This document shows positions 11,185 through 22,514 of a stretch of 64,000 nt of DNA, in pieces; the first letter of the stretch is position 1, and every line of letters starts with the position of its first letter. The translations under genes and the position numbers were made by a program. Source of the stretch: Sesamum alatum (Eukaryota; Streptophyta; Magnoliopsida; Lamiales; Pedaliaceae); contig JACGWO010000012.1 of assembly GCA_034509735.1 (NCBI GenBank), forward strand, positions 1,178,001-1,242,000, given 5' to 3'. The notes under the pieces were generated by a model. It was not told where the DNA came from, ran no database searches, and worked only from the letters and a program-made list of their open reading frames with translations.

Positions 11185-12232
11185 AATCCACTAGGAAATT
11201 CAAACAAGGTTTGAAACACCGCATAACTGGAATATTCGTTTTTGATGAGCTCATACGGAGCATGACTCGGTCTTAAACGACGTAGGTGATCAGTGGGAGT
11301 AGAAATGGTGTTCCATGTGTTTTAAGTGTGTAATGTCTTGATCCATGGATGAATTGAAGACATTAGGAATCACTAAAATACAATCGTAACTCACGAAAAT
11401 TCTCCATGACATTTTAAGGGTTCCCACATACATATCATGAATTGAGTTTTTCAAAGATTCAGTCAGTGATAGACTAATGAGAATACTCAAACATGTAGAG
11501 GGACAAGTTGTTCGAGACTCAGTCATAGTAAGACTGATGAGAAAACTTGGATACTATGCATAAAGCATCAAGCCATTCAAGACTTAGTCACGATGGACTA
11601 ATGAGAAGGCTTGGATGTTGAGTATCCCCTACATCTTAACCCTAGGCAAACATATGATATGTTTACTCGGTGCATAGGAACCGATGCTGAGAGTGCTTCT
11701 AGCATGGCTCAACATAAATCGGTAATGCACTGAGGGGTTGAAGACAGCAATCAAGAACGATCCTTAGTACTTGAATAAGGACTAAAGATGTGTTCATGAT
11801 GCACCGTCTGTTGAGAGTTGCTTTGGAAGGCTAAAGCGATACTAGCTTCCAGAGCATAAGTGAAAACCAGTTAGTCTCAAAGGTATGCACAGTCAGGCCC
11901 AATGACGAGTGCATCGGATAGTGGTAAATGATGAAGACCGCGTCCATAGGATGGACGTGGCGCCTAGCACGACTAAGCCATGTTCGCCTATATGGCAGGC
12001 AACTTGGCTATGGGAGTATTGGCACGATATCTCATCACAAGATCCACGAAAATATTCTTAGACAACCACCATCTCTAAGAGGCAATGGTGGATAGAGGTA
12101 ACACGGTTAGACCGTATTGCTTCGCAAGGAAATATGAGCGGACTCAAAATACCTTAGTCGGTATCGTAGATTACTCATACTCAGAGGATTCTGAACAAAG
12201 TGGGTAATTGACTTATTGGTCAAGTGGGAGAT
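11185..12232 (+). pseudogene. pol: Degenerate RT - RNase H remnant in element 3
   Basis: No open frame. Nucleotide words follow the order of the RT/RNase H region of elements 5 and 6: GGAATATTCGTTTTTGATGA (cf. NIRFDEVIRGYD), GATCAGTGGGAG (cf. VSGSS), GTTTTAAGTGTG (cf. LYVDD region), CTAAAGCGATACTAGCTTCCAGA (cf. FSDASFQS), ATATCTCATCACAAGATCCACGAAAATATTCTTAGA (cf. RSHHRSKHILR). The order matches, but substitutions and indels are many. It is much more decayed than the pol genes of neighbouring elements. Confidence 0.68.
12221..12232 (+). promoter_or_regulatory. Polypurine tract of element 3
   Basis: CAAGTGGGAGAT directly precedes the TGTTAG start of the 3' LTR. The same tract precedes the 3' LTRs of elements 4 and 5. 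It is the expected plus-strand primer site. Confidence 0.85.
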
Positions 12233-13443
12233 TGTTAGAACAGGTGACCAGAAAGTCAATGGTATTGGCTGTTCTGAGAACCATTCGTCAATCTATGAAC
12301 AAGTAATATTATGTTAATGAATGTAGTAAGGATTCATAGGCATGAGTTTGTTGTACTTACTGCTTGCATCATTACGATGTCACAACAAACGCCCACAGAC
12401 TGAAATAACATTTCGAGAAATTGGAACTACGCTTGGAGATAGGTTCATGAAATCAGTTTCGCCGAATCAGTCTGAAATACTCCAAGTCAAAGGAATCTCG
12501 AGACAGGGCATCGAGAATCCATTTGAGACTTGCACTAAGCATCTGCTGTCATGTTTCATCGACGGGTGACGAGGATCGTCTAAGCAGTGTTAGTGGGTCG
12601 GCCTGTTGGGGAGCGGCCGACTGAGGTGACTCGCGGGAATCGTCATATAGAAGCTACTCGAGCTTGGTCGGTATGACTCGTATTCCTGCTTCCGATAGTA
12701 CGGGATTAGTCCTCGGACTTGAGCATCACGGCAGTCCCCTACATACTAAGGCTGTATCTTGGATCTGGTGAAATTTGACCGATTATATCACATGGTCATC
12801 ATAAGCCTCGTCCAGTGCAGTCGGAGTATGTAAGAACAGTGAATTCCAAGATAGGATCTGTCCCCTGTCAAAGGATTTGACAGCAAGATCTCCTATGCGC
12901 TCGGAGATGGTTTAGACTCACAAAGTCTATGGCCATAGCACTTGATGTAGTGGGAAAGTATTTCCTACGTCGAGTTAAACCTATCTCGAGCATTATGCAT
13001 AGTTGCCTAGTCAAGGATGGGAACCGACCCCTAGACTAAAGGCCAGGAGACAGGCCACAGTAGGACCGTACCCGTACGTATAACTCGGAGCCTAAATATT
13101 CACATCATAAATTCACCTAGTCTCTAGTGCCATGGACAGTTGCTAGATGGCCACCCATGGTAACGGACTACTTTGGTTATGAAATAACATGAAGTAGGTC
13201 CAAGTCTAGCTGAAAGGTGAACCTAAAGAGTCACACCCGCTACACCAAATGAAAGGGAATTAATTTGGAATTAATTCCGGGAGAAGGTTTAATTTAATGG
13301 AATTAAATTATACTTCTTGGAGATTCAAGCCTCGATGGATTATTTGGAATAATCGGGCTTGAGTTCATAAATTAGATTTATGAATTTTATAAAGCATGGG
13401 CTTTCCTTTTAATTAGATTAAAAGGGTGAATTAATTAATTAGT

Positions 13444-13705
13444 GGGCTTGGTATATTAAATAGGATTTAATATAAATTCCATGGGACTATTTAATTTAGA
13501 ATTAAATAATCCCATTCTATGGAATTGATTAATGGGCTTGGTATATTAAATAGGATTTAATATAAAGTCCATGGGACTATTTAATTTAGAATTAAATAAG
13601 TCCTTTCGATTAATTAATTAATGGGCTTAGTACATTAAATATGATTTAATATAAAGTCCATGGGAATATTTAATTTAGAATTAAATAAATCCCATTCCAT
13701 AAAAG
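13444..13705 (+). repeat. Three tandem units of ~89 bp in the 3' beta LTR
   Basis: Counterpart of the repeat at 10780-11040, with unit starts near 13445, 13535 and 13624. Both LTRs of element 3 carry the triplet, so it predates this insertion. Confidence 0.8.
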
Positions 13706-13767
13706 CCCATCAAAATGGATGGACAAGATTTAATCAAGGGAATGATGAGATGAAGGGCCATGATTAA

Positions 13768-13870
13768 TTTGACTTAATCAAAGTCTAGTTTGACTAGGAT
13801 TTTGACTAGTCAAAGTGTGTCTCTTTGGAAGAGTTTGAGAAGGAATAGGAAACTCCATCTTCTATAAATA
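13768..13870 (+). promoter_or_regulatory. Putative promoter of the beta LTR
   Basis: TTTGACTTAATCAAAG, TTTGACTAGG and TTTGACTAGTCAAAG form a cluster of direct and inverted TTGACT cores (13768-13820), about 40 bp before CTATAAATAC (13862-13871). This matches the arrangement in alpha LTRs. Transcription start would fall near 13895, in the CA/CT-rich stretch. Inferred from motifs only. Confidence 0.58.
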
Positions 13871-14438
13871 CTCAAAAAACAACACACTCACACCTAGTAT
13901 TCTCTACAACTCTCATCTCTCAATTCTCCCTCAAATTTTCGTCCACCCCTCTTTCTTCTCTCCAAGATTTCTACTTTGTTCTTCTTGATTTTATTCAAGT
14001 TAAGAACATAAGAGACATTGATTTCTTTAATTCATAGCGTGCATCGATGTCTCTATTCTCCCCAAAATAATTTCTTGCTACCACAAGGGTTGTTTGCTTT
14101 CCGGTGGAGCGAGTGAGATGATTTAGAGGGTCTCTTCTTTGAGATCTTGGTGCAAAACGGGGAACAATGCATGTAGCCGAAACGAAGACAAAACTACAAC
14201 TGGGTAGGTTCTTTAATTTCGTTTTTTCGGTTTCAATTCTATGGCCTCCATGTTGTATTTTATTGAACATGAGATACACCGAACGCCCGGGAGAATCAAG
14301 GGCACACCCCTTGATTCGTTTATGTATGTTTTGCATTATTTAAATTCCTTTTAATTATGCTTTGTAATTTTTATTACGCATTATCTCACGCTTCCGCTAT
14401 TCGCGCTCATCTCCCGGGCCGATCCACATAATCTTTCA

Positions 14439-14468
14439 CCTCCACGACTCGTGAGACAGGTAACAGTG
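14439..14468 (-). other. Leader fragment of element 2 between elements 3 and 4
   Basis: Thirty bases: the second CCTCC duplication, the dyad CACGACTCGTG (14443-14453), AGACAGGTAA, and CAGTG (14464-14468), the target duplication of element 4. Elements 3 and 4 thus landed about 25 bp apart. Confidence 0.85.
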
Positions 14469-16695
14469 TGAAGGACAAGCGGATCCGCCCGGGAGCGCAA
14501 GCGGAAGCGAGAAAGCGAGAAAAGAGTGCGTAAATTTAAATCTAATTTAAATAAACGAATCCCAAGGGGTGTACCCTTGGGTGCTCAACCGGGCGTTTGA
14601 TGTAGGATGTGTAAATATTGGGAACGTATATTTAAACACATAGGGCATAGATGTATATTAAATCAATCAAAGCGTAGTAAAACCGTTACCTTTGATTGTT
14701 TAGCGTGTGCTCCCGGCTACTTGCATTGTTCCTTCTCCAGAATACTCACGAAATCCAAATGTATGGATTCTCCAAAGGTGATCCACACCACACCGGAAGA
14801 AACACACGTTCTTCTTACTAGAAAAGAACGTGTTTAAGAAGGAATCGGTTTAAGAGAAAAACACTATGAATTAATGCTCTCTTAAACTTACTGTGTTCTT
14901 CTTCTTGATTCAAAACCAAGTGAAGAACACAAGTAAAAGGGAGGAGGAGAAAACCGAGAGTGAGAGAGGGAGAGGAGATCCAATTTTTCTCTTCTTCTTT
15001 TTCCTAGAAAAAGATGAACAATGAACCACTTAAGCTTGGTGTTGTATATTCTAGTATATATACATAATTAATATGATTATTGGAATGTGTCTAGGTTCAT
15101 CCAAGGATGTCTAGGTTCATTCCAATCAATCACCATCAATTCTTTAATTAAGCCTACCAAAATTTATGGTATGATCAAATCATACCAGAAGGGAAGAGCT
15201 TGATTGGAGTTGATTTGTCTCTTTCCAAAAGAGATAAGTCAACATACCACATAGCATGAAACATGGCTGATTTTGCTTCCTCCAAGGAAGCATCTCGGCC
15301 ATGTTTAATTATGGGAAGAAGTCCAACTTCTTCCTATTCCAAAATAGGAATTATTTCTCCTCTGGGGTAAAATTTAATGGACCGGGTTTTATCGTAATCC
15401 AACTACGATGAACCCAACATTAAATCCAATTTAATGTCCATTTAAATTATTCCCGTTGATCTTTTAATCCAATTAAAAGATCCAACGTCTCAACTTTCCA
15501 TATTTAATCATTAATCCAATTTACCGATTAAACGAATGCCCGATACAATATCGGCCCGTCCATCCAATGGACTTTCCCTTAAGTAATCTAATTACTTATT
15601 TATCCTTCAAGATTAACTTCAAGTCAATCTTTTAACCTCCTCGGTGATTTGTGTGTGACCCTTTAGGTTCACCCTCATCTAGACTTGGGCCCGTGTCCCA
15701 CAAAGGCCCATTACCATGGGTGGCCGTCTAGCAATGGTCCATGGCACTAGAGACTAGGTGAATTGGCGTGAACATTTAGGCGCCGATTCCGTATGGGTAC
15801 GATCCTTCCATCTACCGTCTCCCGGCCTTAGTCTAGGGTATGGAATTGGGCGGTCGGTTCCCACCCTTGACTAGGCATCTATGCTTAATACTCGAGACCA
15901 CGTATGCTTCATTGCGTCAACACAGGAAACCATTCCCTGTCCGACCAACCACTGTGGCCACAGCTTTAAACAGCATGAACGTGTCTCTGAGTGCATAGGA
16001 GATACCTCTGTCACATACTGACAGGGGACGGATCCTCTTCTTGGAATCCACCGTCCTCGCTACACATTCCGACTGCACTCGACAAGGCTTATGATGATCA
16101 TCTTACAGAATGATCACCTCTCGCCAGATCCAAGATACAGCCGTCCTGTGCACGCGACTGCCATGATTTCTCAAGTCTTAGGATTACTCCCGTACTATCG
16201 GAACCGGGGAAATCCAATCATACCGACTAAGCCTCCAAGGCTTCCATATGATGATCCCCTCGAGTCAGTCCAGTCGGCTCGACCCGAGTCTACCAACCCA
16301 TCAAGATCGTGCAGGCGTCCCACGCCTGTCGCTGATGAAACATGACACTCATCCAATGAACATGACTCTTGACGCAAGTCTCAATAGGACTCTCGATGCC
16401 CTGTCTCGAGGTCCTCGACTTGGAACGTTTTAGACCCAACTCTTAATCAGTTGGTTTCATGACCACCATCCAATGCGTGGCCCAACGGCACGAGCTGTTA
16501 TCCATGGTCTGTGGGCTTTGTTGCGATATAAGTTAAACACCGTTTTAACAAATGTGAAATGAGCGCAACAAAGTAAGCACCAAGAGTGATGAATACTCAT
16601 TTTATTCATCACATAATAATATTACATTGACATCGAGTTGTATAATAGGTTACAAATCGCCAAACCTATTGGCTTTCTGGTCACCTATTCTAATA
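14469..16695 (-). repeat. 3' LTR of element 4, gamma type
   Basis: 2227 bp. The minus-strand start is TATTAGAATAGG (a one-base change from TGTTAG) and the end is CCGCTTGTCCTTCA. It holds the shared LTR block (~15649-15783) and a TATATATA stretch near 15055-15062. Unlike alpha and beta LTRs it has no dense W-box cluster. Confidence 0.9.
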
Positions 16696-16710
16696 ATCTC
16701 CCACTTGACC
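16696..16710 (-). promoter_or_regulatory. Polypurine tract of element 4
   Basis: Minus strand GGTCAAGTGGGAGAT, immediately before the 3' LTR. Identical to the tract of element 5, which carries a different LTR type. Confidence 0.9.
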
Positions 16711-18137
16711 TAAAGCCAATCACCCATTGACTTCTAACCTCTTATCCAGATGGTGAGTATGGGCAACTTGCGACATGGGCTTAGCAAGTGGATCTGCTAT
16801 GTTTTCTGCGGAGCTCACTCGGTCCAACCGAAGTCACTTCCATCCCTCTAAGCAGATGATAGCGTCTAAGATTATGCTTGGATCGTGATGAGATCTCAGT
16901 TCCTTTGCTAGCGCTAGCGCCAGCTCCCCGTTGTTATCATAAAAGATAATTACAGGCTTAGCCATGCTACGTACTACATCCAACCCTTGGATGTAGCTCA
17001 TCAACCAAACCACTCCTTAGCAGCTTTCAAAGCCGCTATGTATTCAAAACTCTATGGTGGAGTCCGCCGTGGTAGCCTGCTTCGAAACCTTCCAAGTAAC
17101 CATGCCACCATTAAGTCTGAACACATAACCAGACCGAGAGTTGGCATCATCGTCATCCGACTGGAAGCTAGCGCCGCTATAGCGTTCCAGTATCAACTCT
17201 CCACCATCGTAGATCAAGAACATGTCCTTAGTCCTTTTCAAGTACTTCGGGATAGTCTTGACTACACTCCATTGTGCCTCCCCGGCACACGATTGATATC
17301 GACTTGTTACGCTCAAAGCGAAAGCCACATTAGGTCTAGTGCACTGAACAACATACTGTATGCTGCCTACGGGTGAAGCATAGGGGATGTCCAACATCCG
17401 TTTAAGCTCCTCATCAGTCTTAGGGACTCCTTCTTGGATAACTTAATTCTTGGATAACTTAATTCAATATACGAGGACTGGGCCATTCCTAACATCCTTC
17501 TAGATCTATCCCTGTAGATCTTGATGCCAAGGATGTAGGATGGCTCGCCCATATCCTTCATGGAGAATTGCGTTGACAACCAAGATTTAGTGGTACCTAA
17601 AATCTTAGCATCATTCCCATGAGCAAGATGTCATCCACGTAAAGCACCAGAAACGCAACTGAGCTCCCACTGATCTTCTTGTATACACAAGGATCGGACT
17701 CGTTCTTGATGAAATCATATCCCCGTATGACTTCATCAAAACGTATGTTCCAGCTTCGGGAAGCTTGTTTGAGGCCATAAATGGACCTTTGGAGACGACA
17801 GACCTTCTGCTCTTCTCCAACAGTTGTGAAACCTTCCGACTGATCCATATAGATCTCTTCCTCTACGAAACCGTTGAGGAAGGCTGTTTTCACGTCCATC
17901 TGTCATATTTCATACTCATACCATGCTTCTATGGCAAGCAGTTTCCGAATGGACTTGGCCATTGCTACGGGGCGAGTAGATTTCCTCAAAATCGACCCCG
18001 AGTCGCTGAGTGTAACCTTTCGCCACAAGCCTGGCTTTGAAGGTTGTAACCTCCCCGTCAGCTCCAAGCTTACGTTTGTAGACCCATTTACACCCTACGG
18101 GTTTAACCCCTTTGGGTGGGTCTACTAGGGTCCAAAC
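16711..18137 (-). pseudogene. pol: RT - RNase H of element 4, frameshifted
   Basis: 17597-17899 encodes the RT core: MDVKTAFLNGFVEEEIYMDQ, the LKQASRSWNIRFDEV region and the catalytic LVLYVDDILL. The frame breaks right after it (LMGMMLRF instead of LIGND). 17367-17579 continues (STQFSMKDMGEPSYILGIKI), with a further break near 17450 where CTTGGATAACTTAATT is tandemly duplicated. 17044-17397 is RNase H, with TRPNVAFALSVTSRYQSCAGEAQW, YSGASFQSDD (the usual FSDAS Asp is Gly) and ADSTIEF. 16711-17043 holds the decayed RNase H end. Confidence 0.86.
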
Positions 18138-19310
18138 CTAGTTTGTACCCATCAAGTCCATCTCGGATTTCATGGCCTCGAGCCAGTTGTCTGAATCGAT
18201 GTCCGACATCGCTTCTCCGTATGTCTTTGGATCATTATCCAACTGACTGGTCAGGCCCAGAAATCCATACCTATCAGGTGCATGGGATATTCTGGTCGAC
18301 AAACGGAGGACTGGAACAATATCAGTGGGAACTACTGGCTCAGATGTCACTGTCGCCTCATGGGATACCTCACTTGATTCGTCAAGTAGCACCTCATCGC
18401 GTCGACTATCTGATGGAAAACCCTTTTCCAAGAACACTGCGTTTCGCGAGACAAAAACCTTTTGCTCGGAGGGATCATAGAAATAATACCCCGCAGTTTC
18501 TTTTGGATAGCCGATGAACCTGCATAAACTAGACCTTGAGTCCAGTTTATCTCCCACTAATCTCTTGACATATGCGGGGCGACCCCACACTTTCAAGTAT
18601 TTGTAGGAGACAGGCTTGTCATGCCATATCTCATATGGCGTTTGGGATACCTTTTTAGATGGCGCCAAGTTCAAAACTTTGGCCGCCGTCTCAAGAGCGT
18701 ATCCCCAGAAAGAAGGGGGGAGTTCGGTAAAACTCATCATGGATCGGACCATGTCCAACGAGGTCTGATTCCTCCTTTCAGAAACACCATTAAGCTGTGG
18801 TGTTCCAGGAGGCGTCCACTGAGAGAGAATCCAATTCTCTTTTAGATAATCAGTAAACTCTCCACTTAAATACTCTCCACCTCGGTCCGACCGAAGGGCT
18901 TTAATCTTTCGACCGGTTTGGTTCTCTACTTCAAGTCTATATTCCTTAAATCTTCCAAAGGCTTCAGACTTGTACCTCATCAGGTAAACATAACCATACT
19001 GTGAGTGATCATCGGTAAAGGTTTTGAAGTACGAGTACCCACCTCTAGCCTGAGTATTCAGTGGGCCACAGACATTCGTATGGATCAAATCCAACAGACC
19101 ACTGGCTAGCGTACTTTGTCCAACGAAGGGTTTGTTGGTCATCTTTCCCTTCAGACAGGATTCGCAGGTTGGTAGGTTGTCCAAATCGTCGATTTTCTAG
19201 ACTCTTTGAGTCCACCAACCTTCTTATCCTATCTTTAGAGATATGACCAAACCTCGCATGCCATATCTGTGCGTTATCATGATTATCCCATTTTTGTTTG
19301 TGTTTCGCGG
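18138..19310 (-). pseudogene. pol: GAG-pre-integrase and integrase of element 4
   Basis: 18138-19184 is 348 open codons: HHCC tail (CESCLKGKMTNKPF), integrase core (LRSDRGGEYLSGEF; NGVSERRNQTSLD), C-terminal region (YVKRLVGDKLDSRSSLCRFIGYPKETAGYYFYDP) and the linker to the RT start. The first catalytic Asp is lost: LIHTNVCGPL instead of HTDVCGPL. The N-terminal HARFGHISKDRIRRL lies in another frame at 19045-19401. This is the longest Copia-B integrase here, but it lacks a full DDE triad. Confidence 0.88.
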
Positions 19311-20207
19311 TCATAATCCAATTATACCGTTGAACACTAACATTCCTGGATTGGAGAGGAGTTGTGGGCACTCCCTCTTCCAATGCCCCTTTCCTTGGCA
19401 ATGCATGCAGACATCATTTGCCTTGGACCGCTGAGAACCATGGGCCTTCCTTTTCCCTTTGCTTGGTCCAACCGGAGCAACAGGGACGCCAGGAGCGCGA
19501 GCAGGGGCCGTAACTGTCTTTCCTTTCCCATTCTTCCTCTTCCAGGGTCTGGCCCTCTTGCCATTCGCCGTGGAGGTTGAAGCCTCTCCTACTAATACCG
19601 TCGGCGCCGACTTGTGGGTTGTTGCCTCGTATTGGACCAGCATGTTGATCAACTCATGAATAGACTTCTCAAGTCCGTTCATGCTGTAGTTTACAACAAA
19701 CGGGTCATAGGATAGAGGAAGCGACTGGAGGATCACGTCAATGTACGTGTCATTGTTAAGCCCAGCTTCAAGGTCCTCGAGTTTCTCCACTAGGGAGAGC
19801 ATCTTGACCCCATGACTTTGTACAGACGCTCCTTCAGCAAGCTTGGTGCCAAAGAATACTTTTGTGGCGGCATATCTAATATGCCTATCCGGAACCGCAT
19901 AAACCTCGTTCATGCGGAGCATTATGGCTGAGACGTTGTCCAGCCTCTCATACTGCTTCTGGATGTCGTTAGACATTGAAGCCAGTATGATACTGCGTAC
20001 TTTCCGGTTGTCCTCATGCCATTTCTCGAACGTTAAACGTTCTTCCGGCGTGGACCCCTCCGGTAAGTCGCTCGGTGGCGGCTTGTCCACGACGTAGCCT
20101 TGGTTCTCGAAACCGAGGACAATCCTCAGGTTTCTCAGCCAGTCCGAGTGGTTTATTCCGTTGAATTTGTTAGTCTCGAGAATCATGGTTATTGGATTCT
20201 TAGACAT
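19311..20207 (-). pseudogene. gag: gag of element 4, protease deleted
   Basis: 298 codons from ATG 20207 (MSKNPITMILETNKFNG). Capsid-like region with LRNLRIVLGFENQGYVVDKPP; basic linker (KRARPWKRKNGKGK); knuckle CMHCQGKGHWKREC near residue 275. After LLSNPGMLV the frame jumps to the sequence encoding QRYNWIMTAKHKQK of the pre-integrase region. The whole aspartic protease (DTG) segment present in element 7 is therefore missing, roughly 0.3 kb. Gag itself looks intact and could supply a capsid-like protein if expressed. Confidence 0.88.
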
Positions 20208-20368
20208 ATCTACATTAATGAAAATGTAAAGAAGAAATTAGTAGATGATGGTAATATTATTGTTCAAGTTGAAGACTTGGTCTTTTAGTCTTTAACCCTC
20301 TCACTATTTATACGAAAGTCCGCCACTCTCAAGCGAAGTTTCGGGAAACCATTTCCTAGCGGGCTTGG
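20208..20368 (-). other. Short PBS-less leader of element 4
   Basis: Only 161 bp separate gag from the 5' LTR. It matches the gag-proximal leader of element 7 up to CCTAG(C/T)GGGCTTGG and then meets the LTR end TGAAAGAC (20369) without TGGTATCAGAGC. About 1.6 kb of leader and the PBS are missing. Confidence 0.85.
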
Positions 20369-22514
20369 TGAAAGACAAGCGGATCCGACCGGGAGCGCGA
20401 GCGGAAGCGAGAAAGCGAGAAAAGGGTGCGTAAATTAAATCAAATCTAATTTAAAATACGAATCCCCAAGGTTGTGCCCTTGGGTGCTCAACCGGGCGTT
20501 CGATGTAGGATGTGTAAATATTGGAAATGAATATTAAACACATAGGGCATAGATAAAGATATATAATCAATCAAAGCGTAATAAACCGTTACCTTTGATT
20601 GTTTAGCGTATACTCCCGGCTACTTGCGTTGTTCCTTCTCCGGAATGCTCACCAAATCCAAACATATGGATTCTCCAAATGTGATCCACACCACACCGGA
20701 AGAAACACACGGGTTTAAGAAGAAATCGGTTTAAGAGAAGAACACTATGAATTAGTGCTCTCTTAGACTTACTTTGTTCTTCTTCTTGATTCAAAATCAA
20801 GTGAAGAACACAAGCGTAAGAGAGAGAGAGGGCCGAGAGTTGAGAGAGAGGAGAGGAATTTTATCTTCTCTTTTTCCTAGAAAAAGATGAATAATGAATC
20901 ACTTATGTTTGGTGTTGTATATTTTAATATATATACATAATTAATATGATTATGGGAATGTGTCTAGGTTCATCCAAGGATGTCTAGATTCATTCCAAGC
21001 AATCACCATCAATTCTTCAATCAAGCCTACCAAAATTTATGGTATGATCAAATCATACCAAAAGAGAAGAGCTTGATTGGAGTTGATTTGTCTCTTTCCA
21101 AAAGAGATAAGTCAACATACCACCTAGCACGAAACATGGCCGATTTTGCTTCCTCCAAGGGAGCATGTCGGCCATGTTTAAATAAGGGAGAAGTCCAACT
21201 TCTTCCTATTCCAAACTAGGAATTATTTCTCCTCTCGGGTATAATTTAACGGACCGGGTTGTATCATAATCCAATTACGACGAATTCAACATTAAATTCA
21301 ATTTAATGTCCATTTAAATTATTCCCGTTGATCTTTTAATCCAATTAAAAGATCCAATGTCTCAACATCTCAACTTTCCATATTTAATCGAAAATTCAAT
21401 TTACCGATTAAACGAAAGCCTAATACAATATCGGCCCGTCCATCCAATGGACTTTCCCTTAAGTAATCCAATTACTTATTTTATCCTTCGAGATTGACTC
21501 CAAGTCGATCTCTCAACCTCCCCGGTGATTTGTGTGTGACCCTTTAGGTTCACCCTCAGCTAGACTTGGGCCCGTGTCCCACAAGGGCCTGTTACCATGG
21601 GTGGCCGTCTAGCAACGGTCTATGGCACTAGAGACTAGGTGAATTGGCGTGAACATTTAGGCGCCGATTCCATACGGGTACGATCCTTCCGTCTACCGTC
21701 TCCCGGCCTTAGTCTAGGGTATGGAATTGGGTGTCGGTTCCCATCCTTGACTAGGCATCTATGCTTAATACTCGAGACTACGTATGCTTCATTGTGTCGA
21801 CACAGGAAACCATTCCCTGTTCGACCAACCACTGTGGCCATAGCTTCAAACAGCATGAACGTGTCTCCGAGTGCATAGGAGATACCTCTGTCACATACTG
21901 ACAGGGGACGGATCCTCTTCTTGGAATCCACCGTCGTCGCTACACATTCCGACTGCACTGGACAAGGCTTATGATGATCATCTTACAGAATGATCATCTC
22001 TCGCCAGATCCAAGATACAGCCGTCCTGTGCACGCGACTGCCATGATTCCTCAAGTCTGAGGATTACTCCCGTACTATCGGAACCAGGGAAATCCAATCA
22101 TACCGACTAAGCCTCCAAGGCATCCATATGATGATCCCCTCGAGTCAGTCTAGTCGGCTCGACCCTAGACGACCAACCCATCAAGATCGTGCAGGCGTCC
22201 CATGCCTGTCGCCGATGAAACACGACACTCATCCAATGAACACGACTCTTGACGCAAGTCTCAATAGGACTCTTGATGCCCTGTATCGAGGTCCTCGACT
22301 TAGAACGTTTCAGACCCAACTCTTATCAGTTGGTTTCATGACCACCATGTAATGCGTGGCCCAATGGCACGAGTTGTTAGCCATGGTCTGTGGGCTTTGT
22401 TGCGATATAAAATACTCATTTTATTCGTCACATAATAATATTACATTTACATCAAGTTGTATAATAGGTTACAAATCGCCAAACCTATTGGCTTTCTGGT
22501 CACCTATTCTAACA
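20369..22514 (-). repeat. 5' LTR of element 4, gamma type
   Basis: 2146 bp, from TGTTAGAATAGGTGACCAG (22514, minus) to TTTCA (20369). It contains the shared block (~21533-21664), TATATATA near 20928-20935, and a 107-codon sense ORF at 21635-21958 that recurs in the gamma LTR at 54342-54665. That ORF matches no family I know. It is slightly shorter than the 3' LTR. Confidence 0.9.

Larger units (their letters stand above)
9540..14438 (+). mobile_element. Element 3: non-autonomous copia derivative, beta LTRs
   Basis: Plus-strand insertion of 4899 bp in the leader of element 2, flanked by CCTCC at 9535-9539 and 14439-14443. It has a truncated 5' LTR (9540-11184), a degenerate pol remnant (11185-12232), a PPT and a full 3' LTR (12233-14438). 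The 5' LTR lacks the TATA/R/U5 part, and no PBS, gag, protease or integrase remains. It therefore could not move by itself. The two LTRs differ by scattered substitutions and a 29-bp indel near 10395/13075. Confidence 0.88.
12233..14438 (+). repeat. 3' LTR of element 3, beta type, full length
   Basis: 2206 bp from TGTTAGAACAGG to CTTTCA. It contains the shared LTR block (~13085-13240), three 89-bp tandem units (13444-13705), W-box repeats and TATA box (13768-13870), a CT/CA-rich stretch after the TATA box, and the terminal CCGATCCACATAATCTTTCA. Followed by CCTCC, the target duplication. Confidence 0.9.
14469..22514 (-). mobile_element. Copia element 4 (Copia-B), gamma LTRs
   Basis: 8046 bp, minus strand, flanked by CAGTG at 14464-14468 and 22515-22519. 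From high to low coordinates: 5' LTR 22514-20369, a leader of only 161 bp with no PBS, gag from 20207, integrase, RT, RNase H, PPT 16710-16696, 3' LTR 16695-14469. The protease region is deleted, the first integrase Asp is changed and RT is frameshifted. It sits in the leader of element 2. Confidence 0.9.

Noticed and set aside
20369..22514. The 5' LTR of element 4 as an independent solo LTR
   Set aside because: No 5-bp duplication flanks this LTR alone. CAGTG flanks the whole 14469-22514 interval, so it is the outer LTR of element 4.
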